6,245 nt of DNA from Bacillota bacterium (GCA_029960865.1 JASBVX010000086.1:1-6245), one strand, 5' to 3'. Positions 1-6,084 are shown, numbered from the stretch's first letter. Numbers and translations are program-made. The notes: generated from the sequence alone by a model not told the origin.

Positions 1-270
1 TCCCTCCACCTTTTCCGCCCGGGCCACCACCCTCACCCGGCTACCCAGGGGAGCCGCCCCCTTGTGGCGGAGGTTGATCCCGATGCCGGCTCCTTCTTCT
101 CCTTCTTGCAGATGGGGCAGCAACACCAAACGGGAAGCCCACTCGGCATAGTGGACCAGCCACCAGGTGGCCAGCACCGGATGGACCACCTTCCCCTGGA
201 AGGCCGCCGCCATCCCCGGCTCCACCGTAAAGGTGACTTCTTGCGAAAATCCCTCTGCCATCGGCTTCAT
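1..270 (-). CDS. FlK-like hotdog-fold acyl-CoA thioesterase, N-terminal part (runs off left edge)
   Basis: The first 90 codons of a gene whose 3' end lies outside the window. The translation begins MKPMAEGFSQEVTFTVEPGM and continues with a hotdog-fold thioesterase pattern. Thr35 (in VLAT), Glu43 (in HYAEWA), Gly62 and His69 (in NLRHKGAAP) have the same spacing (8 and 26 residues) as the Thr-Glu-His triad Thr42/Glu50/His76 of fluoroacetyl-CoA thioesterase FlK, recalled from knowledge of that family. The family hydrolyses acyl-CoA thioesters in the cytoplasm; the substrate here is unknown. The ATG at 270 is preceded by an AAGGAA ribosome site about seven bases away and lies one base after the paaD stop, so it is translated as part of the paa operon. 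An in-frame ATG at 261 is a weaker alternative. By position it may act like PaaI, rescuing CoA from dead-end ring-oxidised phenylacetyl-CoA products; that role is inference. PaaI belongs to a different hotdog subgroup. Confidence 0.8.
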   Translation of the reverse strand, partial: MKPMAEGFSQEVTFTVEPGMAAAFQGKVVHPVLATWWLVHYAEWASRLVLLPHLQEGEEGAGIGINLRHKGAAPLGSRVRVVARAEKVEG

Positions 271-271
271 C

Positions 272-736
272 TTAAAGTTCCTTCATCTTTTCGAAAGGAT
301 TGCGGCAGCTGCGGCAGTAATAGATGCTGCGGCAGCGGGTGGGCCCAAAGGCGGCCTCCAGGATGGCATCGCTGGAGCCGCAGTAGGGGCAGGTGACCCC
401 CTCCACCGGGCGGGCCTTGGGGGGGCGAGGCGGCGCGATGCCAAAGGCCTGAAGCTGGGCCCGGCCCTCCTCGGTGATGCGGTCGGTGGTCCAGGCAGGG
501 GACAGGCGAAAGCGCACCGCCACTTCTTCCACGTCAGGGAGCAAGGAGGCCTTTTCCTCGACTTCCTCCCGGATGATGTCCAGGGCCGGGCAGCCGGTGA
601 AGGTGGGGAGAAGATCGATCTCCAGTCGCCCCTTTTGAAAGCGGACTTCTTCCACCAGGCCCAAATCCACAATGTTCAAGGTGGGAATTTCCGGGTCTTT
701 GACTTCCTTCAAGAGGGCCAGCACGTCGTCCCGCAT
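272..736 (-). CDS. paaD: PaaD, phenylacetyl-CoA epoxidase assembly protein (MIP18/DUF59 plus zinc ribbon)
   Basis: About 154 residues, close to the usual PaaD length. The N-terminal half is a MIP18/DUF59 (SufT-like) domain, with the signature DPEIPTLNIVDLGLV at about residues 14-28 and FTGCPA with its conserved Cys near residue 49. The C-terminal part is the PaaD-specific Cys-rich tail: CPYCGS near 116-121, a Cys near 135, and YYCRSCRNPFE near 139-149, which can bind a metal ion. The family is required for the ring-1,2-phenylacetyl-CoA epoxidase and is thought to help mature or insert an iron-sulfur cluster, most likely that of the reductase; the exact role is unsettled. It follows paaC by 11 bases and is followed after one base by a thioesterase gene. 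The ATG at 736 has GAGGTGA six bases upstream. A GTG one codon earlier (739) is possible but would sit only three bases from that site. Recognition is secure. Confidence 0.93.
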   Translation of the reverse strand: MRDDVLALLKEVKDPEIPTLNIVDLGLVEEVRFQKGRLEIDLLPTFTGCPALDIIREEVEEKASLLPDVEEVAVRFRLSPAWTTDRITEEGRAQLQAFGIAPPRPPKARPVEGVTCPYCGSSDAILEAAFGPTRCRSIYYCRSCRNPFEKMKEL

Positions 737-742
737 CACACC

Positions 743-749
743 TCACCTC
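743..749 (-). promoter_or_regulatory. paaD ribosome binding site
   Basis: GAGGTGA on the minus strand is a seven-base match to the anti-Shine-Dalgarno end of 16S rRNA. It lies six bases before the ATG at 736 and overlaps the paaC stop codon (750-748). It favours 736 over the GTG at 739 as the start. Confidence 0.6.
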
Positions 750-1509
750 ACCAGGCAGCAGCAGGATCGCTGCGGTAGACCTCGCTCAAAGCCCCCAAAA
801 GCTCTTCCAGCTGATCCGTATGCCGGCCCTGGCGCCCTCCGGGAGCGGCCGGCAGGGAAAGCTCTTCCGGGACCCAGGCCCCCAAGCCGAGGGGGATGAG
901 AAGCCCTCCCCAGGCTTCCCGCCATTCCTCCCACCACTGACGGGGCCTGGTGGGCAGCAGCCCCTGGGCCACCGCTTCCTCCACTCCTGCCCCTTCCTCG
1001 AAAAGGCCCGGCACATCCTCCAGCACCGCCGAAAGGGCCTTTTCCAACCGTTGCCGGGCCTCCCCCTTTCCCTGGGCCAGCCGTTCCAACCAAAGCCGCC
1101 CATGGGCCAGGTGGTAGCTTTCCTCTCGCTGCAGCCTCTCCACCACCTCCGCCAAGGGACGGAACGAGGAGCGGGCCAGGTGGCGCAGGCGGATGTCGTC
1201 GAAGAGGTCGTAGGCGACGTGGCGCACCACCGTATAGGCCCAATCGCCTTTGGGCCTTTCCAAAAGCCAAGCGTTGCGCCGCTCCTCCGGCTCCCGCAGG
1301 AACGCCAGCCGATCGGGATCTTCGCCCGTAAGGTCGTGGAGAAGCTGCAGGTAGACCGATGCGTGGGCGATCTCATCCTGAGCCAGGGAACTGATGGCGA
1401 TATCTTCTTCGATAAAAGGGGCAAAGGCCGTCCATTCCGAATCCCGGTGGCCCAAAATGAGCTCATCGTCGGCCGTGCTCAAAAGGATCTCCCTCAGAAC
1501 GTCTTTCAT
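748..1509 (-). CDS. paaC: PaaC, structural subunit of ring-1,2-phenylacetyl-CoA epoxidase
   Basis: 253 residues, the normal PaaC length. It is a ferritin-like four-helix protein that forms the stable core heterodimer with PaaA. The sequence shows LLSTADDELILGHRDSEW at about residues 9-26, EEDIAISSLAQDEIAHA at 34-50, REESYH at 128-133, and the typical C-terminal ending YRSDPAAAW. PaaC keeps the fold of a di-iron oxygenase subunit but is regarded as the non-catalytic, scaffold partner. I chose the ATG at 1509 because translation there begins MKDVLREILL, as in known PaaC proteins. It also overlaps the paaB stop as ATGA and has AGGAGG ten bases upstream. The frame stays open a further ten codons to an upstream ATG at 1539, but that adds a Gly/Pro-rich stretch inside paaB that the family lacks. 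Start and stop place it in a translationally coupled chain between paaB and paaD. Confidence 0.95.
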   Translation of the reverse strand: MKDVLREILLSTADDELILGHRDSEWTAFAPFIEEDIAISSLAQDEIAHASVYLQLLHDLTGEDPDRLAFLREPEERRNAWLLERPKGDWAYTVVRHVAYDLFDDIRLRHLARSSFRPLAEVVERLQREESYHLAHGRLWLERLAQGKGEARQRLEKALSAVLEDVPGLFEEGAGVEEAVAQGLLPTRPRQWWEEWREAWGGLLIPLGLGAWVPEELSLPAAPGGRQGRHTDQLEELLGALSEVYRSDPAAAW

Positions 1510-1802
1510 CCCTGCCGTCCCTCCTGGAGGCGACGCCACTTTTCCACCGTCTTGCGGTAGCCGATGCCCAGGCGGTAGCTACGATCGGTGTAGGTCTTCA
1601 GCATGGGGGCATCGGCTGCGGACGTCTTGCGCATGGCCTTGCGTGGAGCCACCCAGAGACTGCGGAACTCCCCTCGGCGGGTAAAGGCCTCCTTGGCGAG
1701 AAGGTAAGCCATGTCCACATCTCCGGCCAAAACGCTCCCGACGTGGACATGGGGTTCCCCGCTCTTCTCCTGGCCGAACACCTCAAAGACCTGAAGGTTC
1801 AT
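1506..1802 (-). CDS. paaB: PaaB, small subunit of ring-1,2-phenylacetyl-CoA epoxidase
   Basis: 98 residues, the usual size of PaaB. The N-terminal half carries the family pattern: QVFEVFGQEKSGEPHVHVGS at about residues 4-23, then AGDVDMAYLLAKEAFTRRGE (26-45) and LWVAPR (49-54). PaaB has no cofactor. In the studied enzyme it bridges PaaAC heterodimers and is needed for activity in the full complex. The ATG at 1802 overlaps the paaA stop as ATGA, and the paaB stop in turn overlaps the paaC ATG, so the three subunits are translated as a coupled block. The open frame extends 13 codons upstream to 1841, but that extension is Gly-rich (MGAGPSGRGGGGG), lies within paaA and has no counterpart in the family. 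Confidence 0.94.
   Translation of the reverse strand: MNLQVFEVFGQEKSGEPHVHVGSVLAGDVDMAYLLAKEAFTRRGEFRSLWVAPRKAMRKTSAADAPMLKTYTDRSYRLGIGYRKTVEKWRRLQEGRQG
1520..1525 (-). promoter_or_regulatory. paaC ribosome binding site
   Basis: AGGAGG on the minus strand, inside the last codons of paaB, ten bases before the ATG at 1509. It supports that start rather than the in-frame ATG at 1539. Confidence 0.6.
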
Positions 1803-2728
1803 GCCACCTCCACCTCCCCGGCCAGAAGGGCCCGCACCCACTGGCCCCCATCGTGGGCCAAACGGCGCAGGGCCAGCCGCTCCCGGGTGAGGGGGCCGTG
1901 GCCCTGGATGACCTGCCAGAATTCATCCCATCCCGGGTCGCTGTAATGCCATACCCCGTCTTCATCTTTTCGGATGTGGGGATCGGGCACCTGGAGGCCC
2001 ATGCCCCAGATCTTAGGCACGTAGCGGTTCAAAAACTGCTGGCGGAGCTCCTCGTTGGTCTTGATGCGGATCTTCCAGCGCTTGGCTTGCTCCAGATTGG
2101 GGGAATCCTGATCCGGTGGCCCGAAGAAATGAAGAAGGGGCCGCCACCAGCGGTTGATGCCATCCTGGAGCATGGCCCGCTGGGCCGGGGTGCCCCCGGC
2201 CAGCGTGAGGACGATATCCTCCCCGTGCTTTAGATGAACAGCCTCCTCCGAGCAGATGCGCTTCAGGATCCGGGCATAAGGCCCGTAGCTGGTCTCCAAA
2301 AGGGCCGACTGGGTCACCAGGGCCGCCCCATCCACGAAGAAGGCGATCACCCCCACATCGGCCCAGGTGGGAGCCGGGTAACTGAAGACATTGTGGAATT
2401 TGGCCCGGCCTTCGATGAGGTCCGCCAAGAAATCCTCCCGGGTCTTTCCCAGAGGCACCGCCAGATCCTCCGCCACCCGGTAGAGAAGCTGGGCGTGGCC
2501 CACTTCGTCTTGGACCTTGGCCAACACCGCCAGCTTTCGCTGCAACGTGGGCGCCCGCGTGATCCACTCCCCTTCGGGAAGGGCCCCCATGATCTCCGAG
2601 TTGGCGTGGGTGAGGATGAGGCGCAGGGCCTGCTTGCGATACTCCTGGGGCATCCAGTCTTCGGCTTCGATCTTTTCCCCCCGGGCGATCCGCTCTTCGA
2701 ATTCCAAAAGGCGATCCTTATCCTCCAT
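1799..2728 (-). CDS. paaA: PaaA, catalytic di-iron subunit of ring-1,2-phenylacetyl-CoA epoxidase
   Basis: 309 residues, the same length as the well-studied enterobacterial PaaA. It is the oxygenase subunit that adds an oxygen atom across C1-C2 of the ring of phenylacetyl-CoA to make the epoxide, using O2 and electrons from a reductase. The ferritin-like di-iron motifs are visible in order: Glu45 in HANSEIMG, Lys71 and the ExxH pair Glu75/His78 in KVQDEVGHA, an acidic residue in the third helix (FFVDGAA, Asp133), and the second ExxH, Glu162/His165, in CSEEAVHLKHGE. The C-terminal region, with VPKIWGMGLQVPDP near 237-250 and DPGWDEFWQVIQG near 264-276, is also typical. The ATG at 2728 has GGAGGG seven bases upstream and overlaps the end of the TetR gene by 11 bases. 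Iron ligands are assigned from motif patterns, not from a structure of this protein. Identity is secure. Confidence 0.96.
   Translation of the reverse strand: MEDKDRLLEFEERIARGEKIEAEDWMPQEYRKQALRLILTHANSEIMGALPEGEWITRAPTLQRKLAVLAKVQDEVGHAQLLYRVAEDLAVPLGKTREDFLADLIEGRAKFHNVFSYPAPTWADVGVIAFFVDGAALVTQSALLETSYGPYARILKRICSEEAVHLKHGEDIVLTLAGGTPAQRAMLQDGINRWWRPLLHFFGPPDQDSPNLEQAKRWKIRIKTNEELRQQFLNRYVPKIWGMGLQVPDPHIRKDEDGVWHYSDPGWDEFWQVIQGHGPLTRERLALRRLAHDGGQWVRALLAGEVEVA
1811..1817 (-). promoter_or_regulatory. paaB ribosome binding site
   Basis: GGAGGTG on the minus strand, eight bases before the ATG at 1802, within the 3' end of paaA. The motif is tandemly repeated (a second copy at 1805-1811), but only the upstream copy has a normal spacing. 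It supports the 1802 start. Confidence 0.6.
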
Positions 2729-3290
2729 TGTCTATCCCTCCGATCCCTTGGATTGCGAAACGGTAAAAGCGGTGGGCCAGCTCTTCGGGACTCATGGGAC
2801 CCTCCGGCCGATACCACTGGTACATCCAGTTGAGCCCCCCCAAGATCCACCGGACGGCCAAGCCCTCATCCGCGTGGGGAAAGGCTTCTTTCACCAAGCG
2901 GCGCCAGAGGGCCTCGTAACGGCGGCGAAGGGAGAGGATCTCGTCCCGCGCCTCTCCCTGGAGATGCTGCCATTCGTGGAAGAAGACGCTGGCCGCCGAA
3001 AGATGATCCGCGACCACCCGGGCATGGGCCAAAAAAGCCTTTTCCAGGCGTTCCGCCGGGGACGCCGGGGTCTCCCAGAGGGGCTCCAGGGCAGAAAGGA
3101 AAGCCTGGGCTGCCTCCAGGGTGATGCGGTGGAGGAGCTCTTCTTTCTTTTCCATGTGGGCGTAAAGGCTTCCCCGCTGCATCCCAAGGGCCTCGGCCAG
3201 ATCCTGCAGCGAGGTGCCGTGATAACCCTTGGTGCGGAAAAGATCGGCAGCGGCCGCATAGAGTTCCCGCTGACGCTGGCTTCTCGCCAT
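2718..3290 (-). CDS. TetR-family transcriptional regulator, probable PaaR-like repressor of the paa operon
   Basis: About 190 residues, normal for TetR regulators. The N-terminal DNA-binding domain is clear: RELYAAAADLFRTKGYHGTS at about 8-27, then the helix-turn-helix LAEALGMQRGSLYAHMEKKE (31-50). The C-terminal ligand and dimer domain ends in a WYRPEGPMSPEELA stretch (159-172), a pattern common in TetR proteins that control CoA-dependent fatty acid and aromatic catabolism. It is the first gene of the operon; its TAA stop overlaps the paaA start by 11 bases. A strong palindrome covers the expected transcription start just upstream, so autorepression is likely, with an aromatic CoA thioester such as phenylacetyl-CoA as the likely inducer (known for PaaR-type regulators, inferred here). 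The ATG at 3290 has GAGG five bases upstream; a GTG at 3296 two codons earlier is also possible. I leave the symbol empty because orthology to a named PaaR is not shown. Confidence 0.88.
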   Translation of the reverse strand: MARSQRQRELYAAAADLFRTKGYHGTSLQDLAEALGMQRGSLYAHMEKKEELLHRITLEAAQAFLSALEPLWETPASPAERLEKAFLAHARVVADHLSAASVFFHEWQHLQGEARDEILSLRRRYEALWRRLVKEAFPHADEGLAVRWILGGLNWMYQWYRPEGPMSPEELAHRFYRFAIQGIGGIDNGG

Positions 3291-3299
3291 GGCCACCTC

Positions 3300-3323
3300 A
3301 CCCTACCAAACGTTTGTTAGGGT
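3300..3323. promoter_or_regulatory. Palindromic operator, probable TetR-family binding site
   Basis: A 24-base inverted repeat, symmetric in 11 of 12 base pairs. The half-site on the plus strand is ACCCTACCAAAC and the centre is CAAACGTTTG. It begins one base after the -10 hexamer of the promoter and ends ten bases before the regulator ATG, so a bound dimer would cover the transcription start. Length and symmetry fit TetR-family operators. No T-tract follows it on either strand, so it is not an intrinsic terminator. That the adjacent TetR protein binds it is inferred from position. Confidence 0.75.
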
Positions 3324-3324
3324 T

Positions 3325-3354
3325 ACTATAGTCGGCGGTGGGCTGCGATGTCCA
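3325..3354 (-). promoter_or_regulatory. Sigma-70-type promoter of the tetR-paa operon
   Basis: On the minus strand, TGGACA (3354-3349) and TATAGT (3330-3325) each match the -35 and -10 consensus at five of six positions, with an 18-base spacer. Transcription would start near 3318, about 28 bases before the regulator ATG and inside the palindrome. The promoter lies wholly within the last codons of tlyA, and the tlyA stop codon TAG is part of the -10 hexamer. Confidence 0.65.
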
Positions 3355-4153
3355 GACTTTTCGTCAAGGCGGCTTGGATCTTTTCCGCGGGGCCGGCGGG
3401 AGGGACTTTGGACACCCAGAGGAGGTATTCCACGTTCCCTTTTTTGGCCCCCAGGATGGGGGAAGGGGTCACGTCCCGGGGGTAAAGGCCCAGGGACGGC
3501 AAGGTCTCCCAAAAGCGGGCGAGGATGGCCCCGTGCACCTCTGGGCTCCTCACCACGCCCCCCTTTCCCACCTGCCCGCGGCCAGCTTCGAACTGAGGTT
3601 TCACCAAAAGGATCCCCTGGGCCTCCGCGGAGAGGAGGGCCACCACCGCGGGGAGAACTTTTTCCAAGCTGATAAACGAGAGATCGGCTGAAAGAAACTC
3701 CACCGGCTCGGGAACCAGGGGCCGATCCAGGTAACGGGCATTGACCCTCTCCAGCACCACCACCCGGGGATCCTCCCGCAGCCGGACGTCCAGGCGGCCA
3801 TAGGCCACATCCACGGCGTAGACTTTCCGCGCCCCCCGCTGCAAAAGCGCATCGGTGAATCCTCCGGTGGAAGCTCCCAGATCCAGGCAGACCTTTCCTG
3901 CCACGGGAATCCCAAAGGTTTCGAGGGCGTGATCCAGCTTGAGGCCTCCCCGGCTGACGAAGGCCTTTTGCCGCGGCCTTAGCTCCACCGCATCCCCGGG
4001 TTCCACCTTCTGGCTGGGTTTGAGGGCTCTTTGGCCATTGAGAAAAACTTCACCGGCGAGGATGGCCGCCTGCGCCTTCTGGCGGGACGGGTAGAGACCC
4101 CTTTCCACCAGCTCCGCATCCAGGCGCCTTCCTTTAGGGGGTGCGGGCCCCAT
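3326..4153 (-). CDS. tlyA: TlyA family rRNA (cytidine-2'-O)-methyltransferase
   Basis: 275 residues, normal for TlyA. Residues about 9-60 form an S4 RNA-binding domain (RRLDAELVERGLYPSRQKAQ, then GEVFLNG). The rest is an FtsJ/RrmJ-type SAM-dependent methyltransferase. It has the SAM-binding motif LDLGASTGGFTD at 90-101 and AVDVAYGRLD at 113-122. The K-D-K-E catalytic set is visible: Lys72 in SRGGLKL, Asp157 in ADLSFIS, Lys185 in LVKPQFEAG and Glu242 in NVEYL. Family members methylate ribose 2'-OH of cytidines in 16S and/or 23S rRNA; in mycobacteria and some other bacteria this affects capreomycin sensitivity. Which rRNA sites are modified here cannot be read from the sequence. The ATG at 4153 overlaps the end of dxs by 20 bases; a GGAGGGAG lies about 12 bases upstream, a long spacing that suggests coupling to dxs translation. 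The pairing with dxs is conserved in many Bacillota. Its 3' end doubles as the promoter of the following operon. Confidence 0.93.
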   Translation of the reverse strand: MGPAPPKGRRLDAELVERGLYPSRQKAQAAILAGEVFLNGQRALKPSQKVEPGDAVELRPRQKAFVSRGGLKLDHALETFGIPVAGKVCLDLGASTGGFTDALLQRGARKVYAVDVAYGRLDVRLREDPRVVVLERVNARYLDRPLVPEPVEFLSADLSFISLEKVLPAVVALLSAEAQGILLVKPQFEAGRGQVGKGGVVRSPEVHGAILARFWETLPSLGLYPRDVTPSPILGAKKGNVEYLLWVSKVPPAGPAEKIQAALTKSLDIAAHRRL

Positions 4154-6047
4154 GGGGCCGCTCGGCTCCCTCCAAGGCCTCCACCAGCTCGCGGGCGGCG
4201 TGGGCGATGCCCTCGGCGTCTATCCCCATCTCCCGCCGCTGCTGCTCGGGATTCCCGTGGGCGATGAATGCATCGGGATACCCCAAGATCCGATGGGCCA
4301 CCTGAAACAGGCGCCGGCGGCTCAAAAGCTCCAGGATCGAGGACCCAAAGCCGCCCGCCGCCACCCCGTCTTCCACCGTGACCACCGCTCCCGTCTCCTC
4401 CACCCAGCGGAGGATCAGGTTTTCATCCAGGGGTTTGGCGAAGCGGGCATCGATCACGGCGGCGGAAATCCCGTCCCGCTCTAGGAGGTCTGCCGCTTCC
4501 AAGCAGCTATACACCAAGGGCCCCAGGCCGATGAGGGTCACGTGGCGGCCAGGGCGCAAAAGCTCCCCTTCCCCTACCCGGATCCTCCGGGGAGGACGGG
4601 GCGTCCCCTCCACCGCCGCCCCCCTTGGGTAGCGAAAGGCGATGGGCCCCGGGTGCTCCACCGCCAGGCGCATCATGTCCTTGAGCTCGTACCGATCCCG
4701 AGGCTGCATCAGTACGAAGTTGGGGATGTTTCTCAGGTAGGCGATGTCCCACATTCCCTGGTGGCTGTCGCCGTCGGCCCCCACCAGGCCGGCCCGATCA
4801 ATGGCGAAGGTGACGGGCAGGTTCATCCGCCCCACGTCATGGATGAGGCCATCGTAGGCCCGCTGCAAAAAGGTCGAATAGATGGCCACCACGGGCCGCA
4901 ATCCTCCCAAGGCCAACCCTGCCCCAAAGACGACCCCGTGGAGCTCCGCGATGCCCACATCGAAAAAGCGATCGGGAAAGGCTTCTTTGAAGGCCTGGGT
5001 GCCAGTCCCTTCGGGCATGGCGGCCGTGATGGCCACCAGATCGGGGCGCTCATGCCCCAGGGCCACCAGCTCCTGGGCGAACACCTTCGTCCAATCGGGG
5101 GGAGCCTCTCCCTTTTCGGGGACTTTCTCGCCGGAAAGGGGAAAGGGTTTCACGCTGTGGCCCCCATCAGGAGCCCCTTCCGTCAGGTGGAAACCCTTCC
5201 CTTTGACGGTCTTCACATGGATCAGCACCGGCCCACGGATGTTTTTCGCCTGCCGCAGGACCGTCCTCAGAGATGGGATATGGTGGCCATCCACCGGCCC
5301 CAGGTAGGTGAACCCCATTTCCTCAAACCACATGCCCGGGATGAGGAAGTACTTCAGGGTGTCTTTCATCCGCTCCACCGTCCGCACCACCGCCGGGCCG
5401 ATGTGGGGAATGTGGCTCACTTTGTCGGAAATATGGTCCCGGAGTTCCTGATAGGTCTTCATGCTGCGGATCCGGCTGAGATAGAGGTGGATGGCCCCCA
5501 CGTTGGGAGCGATGGAAAAGGAGTTGTCATTCAAGATCACGATGAGGTCGGTGCCCAAGGAACCGGCGTTGTTGAGCCCCTCATAAGCAAGGCCCCCCGT
5601 TAACGCCCCATCCCCCACCACCGCCACCACCCGGTGGGTCTCCCCCTTCAGATCCCTGGCCTTGGCATAACCGACCGCCCCTGAGACCCCCGTGGAGGCG
5701 TGGCCCGCCTCCCACACGTCGTGGGGGCTCTCTTTGCGGCGCAAAAAGCCGCTGATCCCTCCCGGCTGGCGCAGGGTGGCAAAGCTCTTCAGGCGCCCCG
5801 TCACCAGCTTATGGGGATAAGCCTGATGGCCCACGTCCCAAACGATCTTGTCCCGAGGGCTCTCAAACTCGCTATGGAGGGCCAGGGTCAGCTCCACCAC
5901 TCCTAGCCCCGCTCCCAGGTGGCCCCCGTTCTTGGCCGCCGTTTCGATCATGACGCGGCGAATCTCTTCCGCCACCTCGTGGAGCTCCTGGTCCGTCAGG
6001 CGGCGCAGGTCCTCGGGCAGGATCAGATCTTCCAGACGCGGCGTCAT
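4134..6047 (-). CDS. dxs: 1-deoxy-D-xylulose-5-phosphate synthase (DXS)
   Basis: 637 residues, full length. DXS condenses pyruvate and glyceraldehyde-3-phosphate, with thiamine diphosphate and Mg2+, to 1-deoxy-D-xylulose-5-phosphate, the entry step of the MEP isoprenoid pathway and a precursor for thiamine and pyridoxal. Visible motifs: His43 in GGHLGAGLGVVELT, GHQAYPHK (73-80), the ThDP/Mg site GDG (145-147) through NDN (Asn175), GPVDGHH (250-256), the catalytic Glu368 in FDVGIAELHG, DRAGLVGADGDSHQG (417-431) with His429, RYPRG (472-476), and a transketolase C-terminal domain with VIDARFAKPLD (531-541). Residues after Glu368 are Leu-His-Gly, where most DXS proteins have Gln-His-Ala, and HASTG replaces the usual H(S/A)STS near 116; the catalytic set itself is intact. 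The ATG at 6047 has a full AAAGGAGGT site seven bases upstream. It is followed by overlapping tlyA. Identity is secure. Confidence 0.97.
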   Translation of the reverse strand: MTPRLEDLILPEDLRRLTDQELHEVAEEIRRVMIETAAKNGGHLGAGLGVVELTLALHSEFESPRDKIVWDVGHQAYPHKLVTGRLKSFATLRQPGGISGFLRRKESPHDVWEAGHASTGVSGAVGYAKARDLKGETHRVVAVVGDGALTGGLAYEGLNNAGSLGTDLIVILNDNSFSIAPNVGAIHLYLSRIRSMKTYQELRDHISDKVSHIPHIGPAVVRTVERMKDTLKYFLIPGMWFEEMGFTYLGPVDGHHIPSLRTVLRQAKNIRGPVLIHVKTVKGKGFHLTEGAPDGGHSVKPFPLSGEKVPEKGEAPPDWTKVFAQELVALGHERPDLVAITAAMPEGTGTQAFKEAFPDRFFDVGIAELHGVVFGAGLALGGLRPVVAIYSTFLQRAYDGLIHDVGRMNLPVTFAIDRAGLVGADGDSHQGMWDIAYLRNIPNFVLMQPRDRYELKDMMRLAVEHPGPIAFRYPRGAAVEGTPRPPRRIRVGEGELLRPGRHVTLIGLGPLVYSCLEAADLLERDGISAAVIDARFAKPLDENLILRWVEETGAVVTVEDGVAAGGFGSSILELLSRRRLFQVAHRILGYPDAFIAHGNPEQQRREMGIDAEGIAHAARELVEALEGAERPHGARTP

Positions 6048-6054
6048 GGGCCCG

Positions 6055-6063
6055 ACCTCCTTT
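6055..6063 (-). promoter_or_regulatory. dxs ribosome binding site
   Basis: AAAGGAGGT on the minus strand, an almost complete Shine-Dalgarno sequence, ends seven bases before the dxs ATG at 6047. It fixes that start and points to strong translation. Confidence 0.8.
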
Positions 6064-6067
6064 GGCC

Positions 6068-6076
6068 ATCATACCA
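6068..6076 (-). promoter_or_regulatory. Possible extended -10 promoter for dxs
   Basis: On the minus strand, TGG-TATGAT fits the extended -10 form TGn-TATAAT with one mismatch. It lies just downstream of the terminator, so it could restart transcription for dxs-tlyA. No -35 is visible at the right distance, since that position falls in the terminator stem. The transcript would have only about 15 bases before the ATG, with the ribosome site near its 5' end. Tentative. Confidence 0.3.
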
Positions 6077-6084
6077 GCGATACT

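Noticed and set aside
820..1560. Long plus-strand open frame opposite paaC
   Set aside because: It is the antisense shadow of a recognised GC-rich gene. The protein is rich in Pro, Gly and Gln, shows no known motif, and has no credible ribosome site.
1803..1841. Upstream extension of PaaB by 13 residues
   Set aside because: The added residues are a Gly-rich run with no counterpart in the family, and the ATG at 1802 has both an ATGA overlap and a well-spaced ribosome site.
2234..3320. Two overlapping plus-strand open frames opposite paaA and the TetR gene
   Set aside because: Both are antisense shadows; neither shows family motifs, and the minus-strand proteins are clear.
3300..3323. The palindrome as a terminator for tlyA
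   Set aside because: No T-tract follows it on the minus strand. Its position directly after a -10 hexamer fits an operator better.
4542..5603. 353-codon plus-strand open frame opposite dxs
   Set aside because: It lies fully within the well-supported dxs gene on the other strand. Its translation is His/Pro/Gly-rich with no domain pattern, as expected from high-GC antisense frames.
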